DNA of 58,835 bases from Bacillota bacterium (GTDB lineage: Bacteria; Bacillota; Sulfobacillia; Sulfobacillales; Sulfobacillaceae), in contig JAJZZP010000084.1 of assembly GCA_021797515.1 (NCBI GenBank), positions 1 through 58,835 on the forward strand, written 5' to 3'. A program made the translations under genes and the position numbers. The notes under the pieces are model-generated. The model was not told the origin of the DNA. It searched no databases and saw only the letters and a program-made list of their open reading frames with translations. Shown piece by piece: positions 1-9,183 of the stretch. Within the stretch, counting starts at the first letter, position 1; each line of letters begins with the position of its first letter.

Positions 1-179
1 ATTATCGCCGTGTCCAAGATCGCACGAAGCCGCCCGACCACGGACCGCCCTCCCGGCCCCTTCATCATCAAGTGCGCCTGCGGCACATAGTCGCAATATT
101 CAACTCGATACTTTGCCGTTACCTTGGGGATGCGATGGGTTGAGGCAGATGTCCAAGCGATCGCGGCATTGCGATAGAT
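1..179 (-). pseudogene. Open minus-strand frame cut by the window edge, unrecognised
   Basis: Read leftwards from a stop at 182-180, the minus strand stays open to the window edge for about 59 codons. Another 19 codons of open frame lie before that stop, ending in a YQRLER-like segment. The frame has no start codon near its beginning, so it looks like the tail of an eroded gene or of one that continues outside the window. I do not recognise the family. Chance open frame is possible. Confidence 0.2.
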
Positions 180-308
180 TCACCGCTCCAGGCGTTGGTA
201 GACATTTTTTTGGAGGACCATCGGGTCAAAGGGTGCCTCTTTCACGGGGGATTGCAGTGTGATGACAATTTTAAGGTACATCCGAACCACGCGAACCACC
301 TCTGAACC

Positions 309-337
309 TTGTGGGTTATCGGCCTGTATGCTATAAT
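309..337 (+). promoter_or_regulatory. Promoter of the rpsB operon (extended -10)
   Basis: A -35 box TTGTGG (309-314) is followed after 17 nt by a perfect -10 TATAAT (332-337). The TG of an extended -10 (TGc) sits directly upstream at 329-330. Transcription would start near 344 and give an untranslated leader of about 80 nt before rpsB. That length could hold an S2-type autoregulatory leader, but I cannot fold one with confidence. Confidence 0.75.
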
Positions 338-425
338 TCGCAAGGATTTAAACCACGCACGCAGTCTGGCTCCTGGTGCCGAGAGGTGCATAGCAGGCTG
401 TGGAGGGAAAACCAGGAGGTGTTGT

Positions 426-1142
426 ATGTCTGTAATTTCCATGAAGCAATTGCTTGAAGCTGGTGTCCATTTTGGTCACCAGACCCGTCGTTGGAATCCC
501 AAGATGAAACCTTATATCTTTACCGAACGCAATGGAATTTACATTATTGACCTGCAAAAGACCGTGCGCAAGGTGGACGAGGCGTATAACTTTGTCCGGC
601 AGGTGGGCGCTGACGGAGGTCGGATGTTGTTTATAGGCACCAAAAAGCAGGCTCAGGAAGCAGTGGCCGATGAAGCACGCCGGTCTGGGGATTATTTTGT
701 GAATCAGCGATGGCTGGGCGGGATGTTGACCAATTTTGATACCATAAAGAAACGCGTCAAACGCCTGGCAGAATTAAAAGAGCAAGAAGCCAGCGGCAAT
801 TGGGACCGCCTTCCTAAAAAAGAAGTCAGTTCGTTAACCCGAGAAAAAGAAAAATTGGAGAAGTACTTGGGCGGTATTGAAGGCATGCGGGAATTACCTG
901 CGGCTGTTTTTGTTGTTGATCCCCGAAAAGAACACATTGCGGTAACCGAAGCACGTAAATTAGCCATTCCCATTGTGGGTATTGTCGATACCAACTGTGA
1001 TCCCGATGAGATTGATTATATTATTCCAGGCAATGACGATGCGATTCGAGCTGTACGCCTTTTGACCGCTAAAGTTGCAGATGCATTAATTGAGGGACGA
1101 CAAGGCGAAGTGTTGGTGCCTGAGGTTGCGGAGGCCCAATAA
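426..1142 (+). CDS. rpsB: 30S ribosomal protein S2
   Basis: Small-subunit ribosomal protein uS2, 238 aa, the usual bacterial length. It begins with the family's [20 protein letters not shown] block and has the conserved FIGTKKQA and [11 protein letters not shown] segments and the DTNCDP motif near residue 200. The start is the ATG at 426, five bases after AGGAGGT (414-420). The frame is open further upstream, but that extension has no family similarity. It is the first gene of the translation-factor operon and precedes tsf, as in most bacteria. Confidence 0.98.
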   Translation: MSVISMKQLLEAGVHFGHQTRRWNPKMKPYIFTERNGIYIIDLQKTVRKVDEAYNFVRQVGADGGRMLFIGTKKQAQEAVADEARRSGDYFVNQRWLGGMLTNFDTIKKRVKRLAELKEQEASGNWDRLPKKEVSSLTREKEKLEKYLGGIEGMRELPAAVFVVDPRKEHIAVTEARKLAIPIVGIVDTNCDPDEIDYIIPGNDDAIRAVRLLTAKVADALIEGRQGEVLVPEVAEAQ

Positions 1143-1164
1143 GGATGTTTGGATATCCAAGAAG

Positions 1165-1185
1165 GCGACCGTGAGGTCGCTTTCC
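1165..1185 (+). terminator. Hairpin between rpsB and tsf
   Basis: A perfect 6-bp stem, GCGACC/GGTCGC with a GTGA loop (1165-1180), is followed by TTTCCTT. It is a weak intrinsic-terminator candidate that could lower tsf expression relative to rpsB. It could equally be a processing signal. Confidence 0.4.
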
Positions 1186-1203
1186 TTGCGAGGAGGATCA
1201 GGC

Positions 1204-1830
1204 GTGATTTCAGCCAACGATGTTAAAAAACTGCGTGAACGCACGGGTGCAGGCATGATGGAATGCAAGCGGGCTTTGGAACAAGCCGAAGGCAACATGG
1301 ATCGGGCCGTGGATATATTGCGGGAACGGGGCCTAGCGGCGGCTGCAAAAAAAGCAGGAAGAGCCGCGACCGAAGGATTGATTGAAAGCTACATTCATCT
1401 TCAAGGAAGAATTGGCGTGTTGCTGGAAATCAATTGCGAAACCGACTTTGTTGCTAACACCTCAGATTTCCGGGTATTAGCCCATGATGTGGCGATGCAT
1501 ATTGCGGCGGCACGGCCACGCTTTGTGCGGACGGACGAAGTTCCAGAGGCAGAATTGGATCACGAGCGGCAGGTGTTAACGGCTCAGGCACGTAATGAGG
1601 GCAAACCAGCAGCGATTGTTGATAAAATGGTTGAAGGGCGATTGAAGAAATTCTACCAAGAAGTTTGTTTGTTGCAGCAACCGTTTGTGAAAAACCCGGA
1701 TATCACCATTGATCAATTGCTGAAAGAACATATTGCACGACTTGGGGAGCAGATCACGGTGCGACGGTTTGCCCGGTTTGAACGGGGAGAAGAGTTTCCG
1801 TCAGATATCGAGGCTCCGTTCTTGCAGTAG
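1204..1830 (+). CDS. tsf: Translation elongation factor Ts, short form
   Basis: Guanine nucleotide exchange factor for EF-Tu. The start is GTG 1204, seven bases after AGGAGG (1191-1196); this gives the canonical N-terminus [21 protein letters not shown], the UBA-like domain that contacts EF-Tu. The core signature NCETDFVA follows near residue 80. At 208 aa the protein is much shorter than the roughly 280-295 aa of E. coli and Bacillus. It resembles the compact Thermus-type EF-Ts, which has a single core subdomain. The longer upstream open frame (from 1090) overlaps rpsB and is not supported. Confidence 0.95.
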   Translation: MISANDVKKLRERTGAGMMECKRALEQAEGNMDRAVDILRERGLAAAAKKAGRAATEGLIESYIHLQGRIGVLLEINCETDFVANTSDFRVLAHDVAMHIAAARPRFVRTDEVPEAELDHERQVLTAQARNEGKPAAIVDKMVEGRLKKFYQEVCLLQQPFVKNPDITIDQLLKEHIARLGEQITVRRFARFERGEEFPSDIEAPFLQ

Positions 1831-1832
1831 GG

Positions 1833-1856
1833 AAGGGGCACCTAGGGGTGCCCCTT
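1833..1856 (+). terminator. Strong hairpin after tsf
   Basis: A perfect 10-bp inverted repeat, AAGGGGCACC / GGTGCCCCTT with a TAGG loop, starts two bases after the tsf stop. No T-run follows (CGGTATAG), so it may stabilise or process the rpsB-tsf message rather than terminate it. Confidence 0.5.
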
Positions 1857-1901
1857 CGGTATAGTTAGAATGCGCCATTTTCACCAAAAGAGGGGGCTCC
1901 T

Positions 1902-2633
1902 ATGGACGAACAACCAAAATATAAGCGGATTGTATTAAAGCTTTCAGGGGAGGCCATGGCAGGCAGTGAAGGCTATGGTATCGACCCAATTGTGGTAGAC
2001 AATCTGGCCCGGCAAATTCAAGATGTGCTGTTGTTGGGAGTTCAAGTCGGGGTCGTGGTGGGCGGCGGAAACATTTGGCGCGGACTTTCAGGAGCGTCCA
2101 AAGGCATGGATCGTGCCACAGCCGACTATATGGGAATGCTGGCCACGGTGATTAATGCGTTGGCATTGATGGATGCTTTAGAAAAACACGGTGTGGAAGT
2201 CCGGGTGCAAACCGCGATTGAAATGAAAGAGGTGGCCGAACCGTACATCCGCCGCCGCGCCATTACCCATCTCGATAAGGGCCGGGTAGTGATTTTTGCT
2301 GCAGGTAACGGCAATCCCTACTTTTCGACAGACACCACCGCGGCTTTGCGATCGGCAGAAATTGAGGCCGACGTGATGTTGAAGGCAACCAAAGAGTCTG
2401 GGGTGTATGACGCTGATCCGCGGACCCATCCTGACGCGCGTAAATTAGACCAGATAGGCTACCTTGATGTCCTCAAGGAAAATCTTAAGGTGATGGATGC
2501 CACTGCGACGTCATTGTGCATGGATAATGATATTCCTATTGTGGTATTCAATATGAATATTTATGGTAATATTCGTAAGGTAGTGATGGGTGAACCCATC
2601 GGCACCGTTGTGAGGAGCGAGTATCATGTTTAA
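1902..2633 (+). CDS. pyrH: UMP kinase
   Basis: Uridylate kinase of the amino-acid-kinase fold; it makes UDP from UMP for nucleotide and cell-wall precursor pools. The 243 aa match the bacterial hexameric family. Visible motifs are KLSGEA near the N-terminus (phosphate loop), GGGNIWRG, and [19 protein letters not shown]. The ATG at 1902 follows a GAGGGGG ribosome site. The last 8 nt overlap the start of frr, the usual pyrH-frr coupling. Confidence 0.97.
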   Translation: MDEQPKYKRIVLKLSGEAMAGSEGYGIDPIVVDNLARQIQDVLLLGVQVGVVVGGGNIWRGLSGASKGMDRATADYMGMLATVINALALMDALEKHGVEVRVQTAIEMKEVAEPYIRRRAITHLDKGRVVIFAAGNGNPYFSTDTTAALRSAEIEADVMLKATKESGVYDADPRTHPDARKLDQIGYLDVLKENLKVMDATATSLCMDNDIPIVVFNMNIYGNIRKVVMGEPIGTVVRSEYHV

Positions 2634-3183
2634 AGATATTGTGTCGGATGCTGAGCATAAAATGAAACGCACTGTAGAGCTGTTTGAGCGCGACTTGACG
2701 GGGATGCGAGCCGGCCGAGCCCACCCGGCCTTGTTGGAAAAAGTTCCTGTGGAATATTACGGTAGTATCACACCACTTCAGCACTTGGCTACCATATCCG
2801 CGCCGGAACCTCGTGTCCTAGTCGTACAACCATTCGACAAAACAGCGGCCAACGCGATTGAAAAGGGCATTCAAAAGGCCGACTTGGGTGTCTCAGTGCG
2901 CGTGGATGGTCAAATTTTGCGCGTGAACGTGCCTTCGCTTACCGAGGAACGCCGTCGCGATTTGGTGAAGCAATTGAAGCGGCAGCTTGAGGAACAGCGG
3001 GTGGCCATTCGCAATATTCGTCGCGAAGCCGTGGAACAACTTCGTGCCAACCAGAAAGATCGTCAGATTTCGGAAGACGACGAACGGCGTGGACAAACCG
3101 AAGTGCAAAAATTGACAGATAAGTATATTAAAGCCCTGGATGAAGTTGCCGAAGCGCGAGAGCACGATATTATGATGCCTTGA
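2626..3183 (+). CDS. frr: Ribosome recycling factor
   Basis: RRF, 185 aa, the standard length; with EF-G it splits the post-termination ribosome. Diagnostic blocks are [19 protein letters not shown] near residue 30, the LVVQPFD segment, and the C-terminal three-helix part with [10 protein letters not shown] and the DKYIKALDE end. The ATG lies inside the 3' end of pyrH (8-nt overlap) with a GAGGAG site just upstream, so translation is probably coupled. Confidence 0.97.
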   Translation: MFKDIVSDAEHKMKRTVELFERDLTGMRAGRAHPALLEKVPVEYYGSITPLQHLATISAPEPRVLVVQPFDKTAANAIEKGIQKADLGVSVRVDGQILRVNVPSLTEERRRDLVKQLKRQLEEQRVAIRNIRREAVEQLRANQKDRQISEDDERRGQTEVQKLTDKYIKALDEVAEAREHDIMMP

Positions 3184-3198
3184 GGCGCGGGAGGTTGG

Positions 3199-3948
3199 AT
3201 GGAAGATAACTTGATTCCCAGAGCGGCGGATCACGACATGATGGAAGACCGCCCCTTGCCCCGTCATATTGCGATTATTATGGACGGCAACGGGCGGTGG
3301 GCTATTCGCCATGGGTTGCCTAGGGTGCTGGGTCACCGCGAAGGTGTGAAAGCGCTCAAACCCATTGTTAAGGAGTGTTCCCGGCTTGGTATTGAAGTGC
3401 TGACGGTGTATGCTTTTTCAACGGAAAACTGGACCCGGCCAGCGGGCGAAGTAAATACGTTAATGGCTTTGTTAGAGGAATTTCTAGACTCGGAAACGCC
3501 TGAGCTCAAATCCCAAGGGGTATCAGTCAGGACCATTGGCGATATCGGCCATCTACCTGCCAATGCTCAAGCGGCTTTGGCGCGATCCCGGCGTGACACT
3601 GCGGACCAAAGCAAAATGGTGTTGAATTTAGCTCTAAATTATGGGGGTCGCGACGAACTGATCCGTGCGGTTAATAGGTGGTTGGCTTCTCAATCCATGG
3701 AGGGAGTATTACCGGAGTTGGATGTTGACACCTTAGAGCAGCATTTGGATACGGCGGGACTACCGGATCCTGACTTGTTGATTCGCTCCAGCGGCGAAGT
3801 GCGCCTATCAAATTTTTTACTATGGCAAATGGCTTACGCAGAGATTTATATCACTGATACGTTGTGGCCGGATTTCACCCCCGAAGAGCTGCAAAAGGCG
3901 ATTGCCGTGTTCCGTAAACGCGAGCGCCGTTTTGGCGGCCACAGTTAG
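3199..3948 (+). CDS. uppS: Undecaprenyl diphosphate synthase (cis-prenyltransferase)
   Basis: Adds isopentenyl units to farnesyl diphosphate to make the C55 carrier for peptidoglycan. The 249-aa protein has the catalytic HIAIIMDGNGRWA block (Asp of MDGNGRW), the GHREG segment, AFSTENW, and the C-terminal RSSGEVRLSNFLLWQ(M)AYAE and DTLWPDF motifs. The ATG at 3199 follows GGGAGG. About 20 residues precede the core, a little longer than in Bacillus. It sits in the usual frr-uppS-cdsA order and feeds on the isoprenoids made by dxr and ispG downstream. Confidence 0.97.
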   Translation: MEDNLIPRAADHDMMEDRPLPRHIAIIMDGNGRWAIRHGLPRVLGHREGVKALKPIVKECSRLGIEVLTVYAFSTENWTRPAGEVNTLMALLEEFLDSETPELKSQGVSVRTIGDIGHLPANAQAALARSRRDTADQSKMVLNLALNYGGRDELIRAVNRWLASQSMEGVLPELDVDTLEQHLDTAGLPDPDLLIRSSGEVRLSNFLLWQMAYAEIYITDTLWPDFTPEELQKAIAVFRKRERRFGGHS

Positions 3949-3961
3949 GACGGCTGCCACT

Positions 3962-4744
3962 GTGTTGAAAATGCGGGTTGTAACGGCGGCCATTGGCATA
4001 CCGATCATGTTGCTTTTGTTGTATTTTGGCGGCATGGTATTGGTGATTGGTATTGGGGTGTTATCCGGATTGGGAATTTGGGAACTGCACCGCATGCTGC
4101 GTCTGCACCAGGTGGAATTCTTTCCCTTTGCGGCGTTGGGGTGGGTCTGGGCTTTCATTTGGGCCAGTGCCCATCCTTCTTGGACATTGCCGGTGTTGAC
4201 CTTAGGTTCGGTGGGAATTGCGCTGGTGGCGTTGCTTAATCGTAAGCCGGAATCTTTTGAAGGCATCATGACGACGTCCTGGGGGGCGCTCTATATGGGG
4301 CTCTTCTTTTCGTTTGTGATTCGTCTCAGAGAATTATCGAGCGGAATGAATATTGCATTTAGCTTTTTTTTGATTATATGGGCGACTGATACTTTGGCAT
4401 TCTTTATCGGTCGCCGTTGGGGAAGACACCGGCTCTTACCTAAGATTAGCCCGGGAAAAACTTGGGAAGGCACGGCCGCTGGTACCGCGGCCGGGATCTT
4501 AATGGGAATGGGAACTGCTTACTGGAGCGGCCTGACAACATTGGACGGCATATTATTCGGGCTCCTGGTCTCAATTTCTGGACAAATGGGGGACTTGCTA
4601 GAGTCTTCAATCAAGCGTTATTCGGGGGTCAAGGACTCTGGAGTGCTTTTGCCAGGGCATGGGGGAATTTTGGATCGATTTGACTCTGTGTTGTTCGCAT
4701 TACCAATTGCTTATTATTTATTAAGGGGCTTGGGCATAAGATAG
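3962..4744 (+). CDS. cdsA: Phosphatidate cytidylyltransferase
   Basis: CDP-diacylglycerol synthase, an integral membrane enzyme that makes the activated lipid for phospholipid synthesis. The C-terminus carries the family signature S-x2-KR-x4-KDSG-x3-PGHGG-x2-DRFD (SSIKRYSGVKDSG...). About seven hydrophobic segments precede it. I chose GTG 3962 (260 aa) because an AGGA sits 11 nt upstream; ATG 3971 is the alternative. The frame is open to 3902, but that part overlaps uppS and lacks similarity. Confidence 0.93.
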   Translation: MLKMRVVTAAIGIPIMLLLLYFGGMVLVIGIGVLSGLGIWELHRMLRLHQVEFFPFAALGWVWAFIWASAHPSWTLPVLTLGSVGIALVALLNRKPESFEGIMTTSWGALYMGLFFSFVIRLRELSSGMNIAFSFFLIIWATDTLAFFIGRRWGRHRLLPKISPGKTWEGTAAGTAAGILMGMGTAYWSGLTTLDGILFGLLVSISGQMGDLLESSIKRYSGVKDSGVLLPGHGGILDRFDSVLFALPIAYYLLRGLGIR

Positions 4745-4773
4745 CATATCCTCACGAGGGGGAGAGTGCTGCG

Positions 4774-5802
4774 ATGTCCCGCTACTGGAGCAATATGGCA
4801 TGGTCGATCCTGTTTCTTGCCGGGGCCTATTGTTTCTGGCGCTGGTGCATTGGTTACATTCTCCCCTTTTTGTTGGGGGCGTTGATGGCGTTTTTCTTGC
4901 GTCCGGTATCCGAGCGTTTAGAGCATTGGGGACTGTCTCGGGCAACTGCCGCGTTAGGGAGTTTGGTGTTGGCTGGGGGCTCCGTGATCTTAACTATAAG
5001 TGCGGTTATTGCTTTGCTGGTCTCAGAAGTCGTACAACTATCGCAGCGCCTGCCCAAATACGTCAAAAAGTGGCGAGTGGTGTTTGATCATCATCGGGGG
5101 ATGGGGGAAACTGTGATTTCCCAACTGCATCTAAACCCTACGGTTCTGAACAGCTCGTTAGGAGGGGTGGTTCGAGTCGCCGAAGGAATGTTGCACCATT
5201 TTTTGCTGTTTTTGCTGCATGTGCCGGATGTGGCGTTAGTGTTGATTCTATCTACCTTAACCGCTTTTTTCCTCCTTCGAGATCACCGATGGGCCAGTCG
5301 TATGGTATTGCGAACATTGCCCCCGGCGATGCGAACACAATATTGGGAGATGAAGTATGGTATTGTAAATGGAACGCTGGGCTTTATCAAGGCGGAGCTA
5401 TTCCTGGTTAGCGTCACGGTGGCGGTTACTACCGCCGGGTTATTACTGGCAGGGGTTCGTTATGCCGTATTAGTGGGAGTCTTAGCGGGATTGCTGGATT
5501 TAGTGCCATATCTTGGGCCTACGGTAATTTTGGCCCCGTGGGCGGCGGTACTGCTAATGTCCGGACACTATCTGGCGGCAGCCAAACTTAGCATGGTTTT
5601 GGCCACCGTAGCGATTGCACGCCAAGTGTTGGAACCGCGATTGGTGGGAACCAGTATGGGGTTGCATCCGTTGGTGGCATTGGGAGCGTTGTATATTGGG
5701 ATACGGGCATTTGGCGCGTCTGGCGTTATCGTAGGACCGCTGACGGCACTGGGGTTGCGAGTGATGTACCAGAGCCGTCACGGGTCGATCAACGCCTCTT
5801 AA
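4774..5802 (+). CDS. AI-2E/PerM-family membrane transporter
   Basis: A 342-aa polytopic membrane protein of the PF01594 (AI-2E, PerM/YtvI) type. It has paired N-terminal helices, a soluble insert near residues 90-140, then further helices containing the family features LILSTLTAFFLLRD and the GLLDLVPYLGPT block near residues 230-245, ending with a GVIVGPL segment. Members export small molecules or ions; the substrate here is unknown. It lies between cdsA and dxr, which are usually adjacent, spaced so as to share the operon. A GAGGGGG site precedes ATG 4774. Confidence 0.85.
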   Translation: MSRYWSNMAWSILFLAGAYCFWRWCIGYILPFLLGALMAFFLRPVSERLEHWGLSRATAALGSLVLAGGSVILTISAVIALLVSEVVQLSQRLPKYVKKWRVVFDHHRGMGETVISQLHLNPTVLNSSLGGVVRVAEGMLHHFLLFLLHVPDVALVLILSTLTAFFLLRDHRWASRMVLRTLPPAMRTQYWEMKYGIVNGTLGFIKAELFLVSVTVAVTTAGLLLAGVRYAVLVGVLAGLLDLVPYLGPTVILAPWAAVLLMSGHYLAAAKLSMVLATVAIARQVLEPRLVGTSMGLHPLVALGALYIGIRAFGASGVIVGPLTALGLRVMYQSRHGSINAS

Positions 5803-5825
5803 AACGAGCGAAGAGGGATAGTGAT

Positions 5826-6974
5826 ATGATGCATGTCATTGTTCTAGGAGCGACCGGTTCGGTGGGTGAAACCACGGCGCAAGTATTGCGCGAACATGGC
5901 GACCGGTATCAAGTCGAAGGATTGGTGGCGCGGCAAAACGGTCGACGACTGTTGGAACTGGCGTCCGAATTTAATCCATCCTGGATTGGACTCACCAGCG
6001 AAGAAGCAGGAGCCCAGTTGCTTCCCCACCAATCGCACTCCGACTTTAAAATTTTGGTGGGTATGCCAGCGATATTGTCGGCAATTAGGGGCGCGCCACC
6101 ATCTCGGGTAATTGGTGCGATGAGCGGATTTGCTGGACTGGTGCCAACCCTAACCGCCATTGACCAAGGATTTGACATTTTGCTGGCCAACAAGGAAACC
6201 ATGGTAGCTGCCGGGGATTTGGTTCGAGAGCGGGCCAAGCGGAGCGGAAGTCGATTGATTCCGGTCGACAGCGAACACTCGGCGATCTTTCAATGTTTAG
6301 CGTTGGGCCAGCCTTTTTCCCGCATTATCTTGACGTGTTCTGGTGGACCGTTTCACGGCCATACTCGTGCAGATTTGGAGCAGGTGACCGTGGAAGCGGC
6401 ACTAAAACATCCCAATTGGTCGATGGGACCAAAGATTACCGTGGATTCGGCGACATTAATGAATAAGGGACTGGAGCTTATTGAGGCTCATCAATTGTTT
6501 GCCGCCAACTACGACCAATTGGATGTGGTCATCCATCCCCAGAGCATTATTCATTCCATGGTGGAATTTGTGGATGGAGCAACCATGGCGCAATTAGGCT
6601 GGCCTGACATGCGAGTGCCGGTACAAGTGGCGTTAAGTTGGCCTGAAAGATGGCCGCTTTCGGTGGCGCCGATGGATTGGAGTCAACGCCGATTGACTTT
6701 TGAAGCACCGGATGAGGACACATTCCCTGCACTTTCTCTGGCGAGGGCGGTAGGAAAAACGGGGGGACTATTGCCAGCCGTGTTTAACGCGGCCAACGAA
6801 GTAGCGGTAGCGGGTTTTTTGGACCGTCGCATGAGGTTTTTGGGCATCATGGAAGTGGTTGAGGCAGTTGTGCAAGGATTTCGGGACAATGGTCCGGTAC
6901 GAGATTTGGAGCAAGTATTGGAGGCTGATCGATGGGCTCGGAAAACCGCGGATGGGCTGGTGAACCAGAACTAA
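5826..6974 (+). CDS. dxr: 1-deoxy-D-xylulose 5-phosphate reductoisomerase
   Basis: Second step of the MEP isoprenoid pathway: NADPH-dependent conversion of DXP to MEP. The 382-aa protein opens with the Rossmann motif GATGSVG, then ANKETMV, and the metal/substrate block PVDSEHSAIFQ. Later come GPKITVDSATLMNKGLE and the VIHPQSIIHSMVEF segment. All catalytic regions are intact. ATG 5826 and ATG 5829 are both possible. With ispG two genes downstream it shows that the organism uses the MEP route. Confidence 0.96.
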   Translation: MMHVIVLGATGSVGETTAQVLREHGDRYQVEGLVARQNGRRLLELASEFNPSWIGLTSEEAGAQLLPHQSHSDFKILVGMPAILSAIRGAPPSRVIGAMSGFAGLVPTLTAIDQGFDILLANKETMVAAGDLVRERAKRSGSRLIPVDSEHSAIFQCLALGQPFSRIILTCSGGPFHGHTRADLEQVTVEAALKHPNWSMGPKITVDSATLMNKGLELIEAHQLFAANYDQLDVVIHPQSIIHSMVEFVDGATMAQLGWPDMRVPVQVALSWPERWPLSVAPMDWSQRRLTFEAPDEDTFPALSLARAVGKTGGLLPAVFNAANEVAVAGFLDRRMRFLGIMEVVEAVVQGFRDNGPVRDLEQVLEADRWARKTADGLVNQN

Positions 6975-7005
6975 CAAGAAGCCTTTCTGGGGAGGTGAAA
7001 GAGTC

Positions 7006-8040
7006 ATGACGACAGTTATCGCCTTGGTAGCGGTTTTTGGCATCTTAGTTTCGGTGCATGAATTGGGCCACTATATCGTGGCAAAATCGCTGGGGATGCG
7101 TGTTAATGAGTTTTCTTTGGGATTTGGCCCAGCCCTGTTCTCGTCCCAATGGGGCGAGACACAGTATTCGCTGAGGATTATCCCTTTAGGGGGTTATGTT
7201 CGCCTAGCGGGCATGGAGATGGATAAAACTGATGATCCTGACGCGTTTCCGAATCGCCCCTTGTGGCAACGATTTTCCGTGATTTTTGCCGGACCGGTGA
7301 TGAATTTAGCGCTGGCAGCGATCTTGTACATCTTGGCTTTCGGCCCCATTGGCACCCCGACGATCACCACGACAGTAGCCAGCACGGTCCCCCATTACCC
7401 TGCCTACACGGCGGGAATCCGTGCCGGAGACAAGATTGTTGCGGTGGACCATCGGGCCATTGGCACTTGGACGGAATTGCAAAAAGCCATTGTCTCGCAT
7501 GCCCATCAACCTCTAGTAATCACCATTGAGCGGCATGGTTTGAAGAAAACTGTCTCCGTCCACACGCGATACGACAAACAACTTAAAGAGTACATCGTGG
7601 GTATCGAACCGCAAGTTGCGATGATACATCTCGGCTTCATGGCCTCGATTCGTTCGGGAGTAGACTATACGGTCCGTCTTACCGGAAGTTGGTTTGTCGC
7701 GATGTATCATTTAGTCATTGGGAAAAGTCGATTTGATTTAACCGGACCCGTCGGCATCGCGGTGTATGTAAGCCAGGCAGCGCAAGACGGATTGCCTTAT
7801 CTCGTGCTGTTGGCCGCGGCTTTGTCGGCCAACCTAGGGCTCTTTAACGTGTTGCCGATTCCGGTATTGGATGGCAGCCGCCTGTTTCTTTTGGGACTGG
7901 AAGGAGTGCGTCGCAAGGCCATGGATCCGGATCGGGAAAATATGATTCATATGGTAGGCTTTGTGGTGCTCATGTTGTTTGTTTTGGTGGTGACCTACCA
8001 TGATATTGTGCACTTCTTTCATGTTGGGGCGGCTTTCTAA
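7006..8040 (+). CDS. rseP: RseP/RasP-type site-2 intramembrane zinc metalloprotease
   Basis: Membrane metalloprotease that cleaves anti-sigma factors and signal-peptide remnants inside the bilayer. The HELGH zinc motif is at residues 18-22 in the first helix, a PDZ domain covers roughly 125-200, and the NVLPIPVLDGSRL segment supplies the third metal ligand (LDG motif). Length (344 aa) is normal for the MEROPS M50B family. A GGGGAGG site precedes ATG 7006. The position between dxr and ispG/proS is conserved in Firmicutes. Confidence 0.95.
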   Translation: MTTVIALVAVFGILVSVHELGHYIVAKSLGMRVNEFSLGFGPALFSSQWGETQYSLRIIPLGGYVRLAGMEMDKTDDPDAFPNRPLWQRFSVIFAGPVMNLALAAILYILAFGPIGTPTITTTVASTVPHYPAYTAGIRAGDKIVAVDHRAIGTWTELQKAIVSHAHQPLVITIERHGLKKTVSVHTRYDKQLKEYIVGIEPQVAMIHLGFMASIRSGVDYTVRLTGSWFVAMYHLVIGKSRFDLTGPVGIAVYVSQAAQDGLPYLVLLAAALSANLGLFNVLPIPVLDGSRLFLLGLEGVRRKAMDPDRENMIHMVGFVVLMLFVLVVTYHDIVHFFHVGAAF

Positions 8041-8100
8041 TGGTAAGATAAGACCAGGGCAAGAACCTCAAATGGGAAAGACCCTCAGGAGGAATTTCTG

Positions 8101-9183
8101 ATGACAAAAGCGGTCAAAGTGCGTGATCTCACCATTGGTGGCGGAGCCCCCGTGGTGGTGCAAGGAATGACCAAGACCGATACCCGCGATATTGAGGCGA
8201 CACTTGACGAGATTCGGCGCTATACCGCCGTGGGATGCGAATTGGTGCGGGTTGCTGTGCCGGACCAGGAAGCCGCTCAAGCGGTAGCAACCATTGTAAA
8301 ACACTCTCCGATTCCAGTGGTGGCGGATATTCATTTTGATTACCGCTTAGCTCTAACCGTGATTCGCGGGGGCGTGGACAAGTTGCGACTGAACCCCGGC
8401 AACATCGGAGATCGGGACCGGGTGGAGCAAGTGGTGAAGGCGGCCAAGGAACGGCAAATTCCGATTCGTATCGGAGTCAACTCGGGTTCCATTGAAAAAA
8501 GTCTGCTGCATGACTTGGGACGCACGGCAGAGGCCATGGTGGAATCGGCCGCCCGCCACATTCGGATCCTCAATGACTTGGACTATGACAATATTGTGGT
8601 GTCGTTAAAAGCCTCGGATGTGCCTACGATGGTGGCAGCCTATCGTTTAATGGCCAAATCGTATGATTACCCCTTGCATTTGGGTGTTACCGAGGCCGGC
8701 ACCTTGTTGCAAGGTACCATTAAATCTGCTGTAGGACTGGGAACTCTGTTGGCCGAAGGTATTGGCGACACCATCCGGGTTTCGCTCACCGCTCCGGGAG
8801 AAGAAGAGCTTCGGGTGGCTTGGGAAATTCTCAAAAGTTTGAAACTGCGAGAGCGGGGTGCCAATTTGGTGGCTTGTCCAACCTGTGGTCGGCTGCAATT
8901 TGACATGTGGCCAGTGACCAACGAACTGGAACGTCGGCTGGCCACGATAGTGGAGCCGATTACGGTGGCGGTAATGGGGTGTGCAGTGAACGGCCCTGGT
9001 GAGGCGCGCGAAGCCGACGTTGGGTTGGCTGGAGGCAAGAACATGGGCTTGATTTTCCGCCATGGTGAAATTGTGCGGCGGGTTGAGCAACAAGATATGG
9101 TGGAAGAGTTATGGAAAGAAATTCAGGATGCTGCCGAGGAGGTTCGTTTGGGTGGGAAAGCTTCTCAAGGAAATCACCCCTAA
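8101..9183 (+). CDS. ispG: 4-hydroxy-3-methylbut-2-enyl diphosphate synthase
   Basis: Penultimate MEP-pathway enzyme, a [4Fe-4S] reductase that converts MEcPP to HMBPP. The 360-aa protein has the N-terminal TIM barrel (GGGAPVVVQGMTKTDTRD, VVADIHFDYRLA). The C-terminal cluster-binding domain has Cys pairs in CPTCGR and a third Cys in MGCAVNGPGEA. An AGGAGG site lies nine bases before ATG 8101. Its 3' end overlaps proS by 32 nt. Confidence 0.97.
   Translation: MTKAVKVRDLTIGGGAPVVVQGMTKTDTRDIEATLDEIRRYTAVGCELVRVAVPDQEAAQAVATIVKHSPIPVVADIHFDYRLALTVIRGGVDKLRLNPGNIGDRDRVEQVVKAAKERQIPIRIGVNSGSIEKSLLHDLGRTAEAMVESAARHIRILNDLDYDNIVVSLKASDVPTMVAAYRLMAKSYDYPLHLGVTEAGTLLQGTIKSAVGLGTLLAEGIGDTIRVSLTAPGEEELRVAWEILKSLKLRERGANLVACPTCGRLQFDMWPVTNELERRLATIVEPITVAVMGCAVNGPGEAREADVGLAGGKNMGLIFRHGEIVRRVEQQDMVEELWKEIQDAAEEVRLGGKASQGNHP

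Noticed and set aside
309..425. N-terminal extension of S2 from 309
   Set aside because: It contains the promoter -10 and the ribosome site and has no family similarity; ATG 426 is well supported.
1090..1203. Longer EF-Ts start overlapping rpsB
   Set aside because: The canonical N-terminus begins at GTG 1204 with AGGAGG at ideal spacing.
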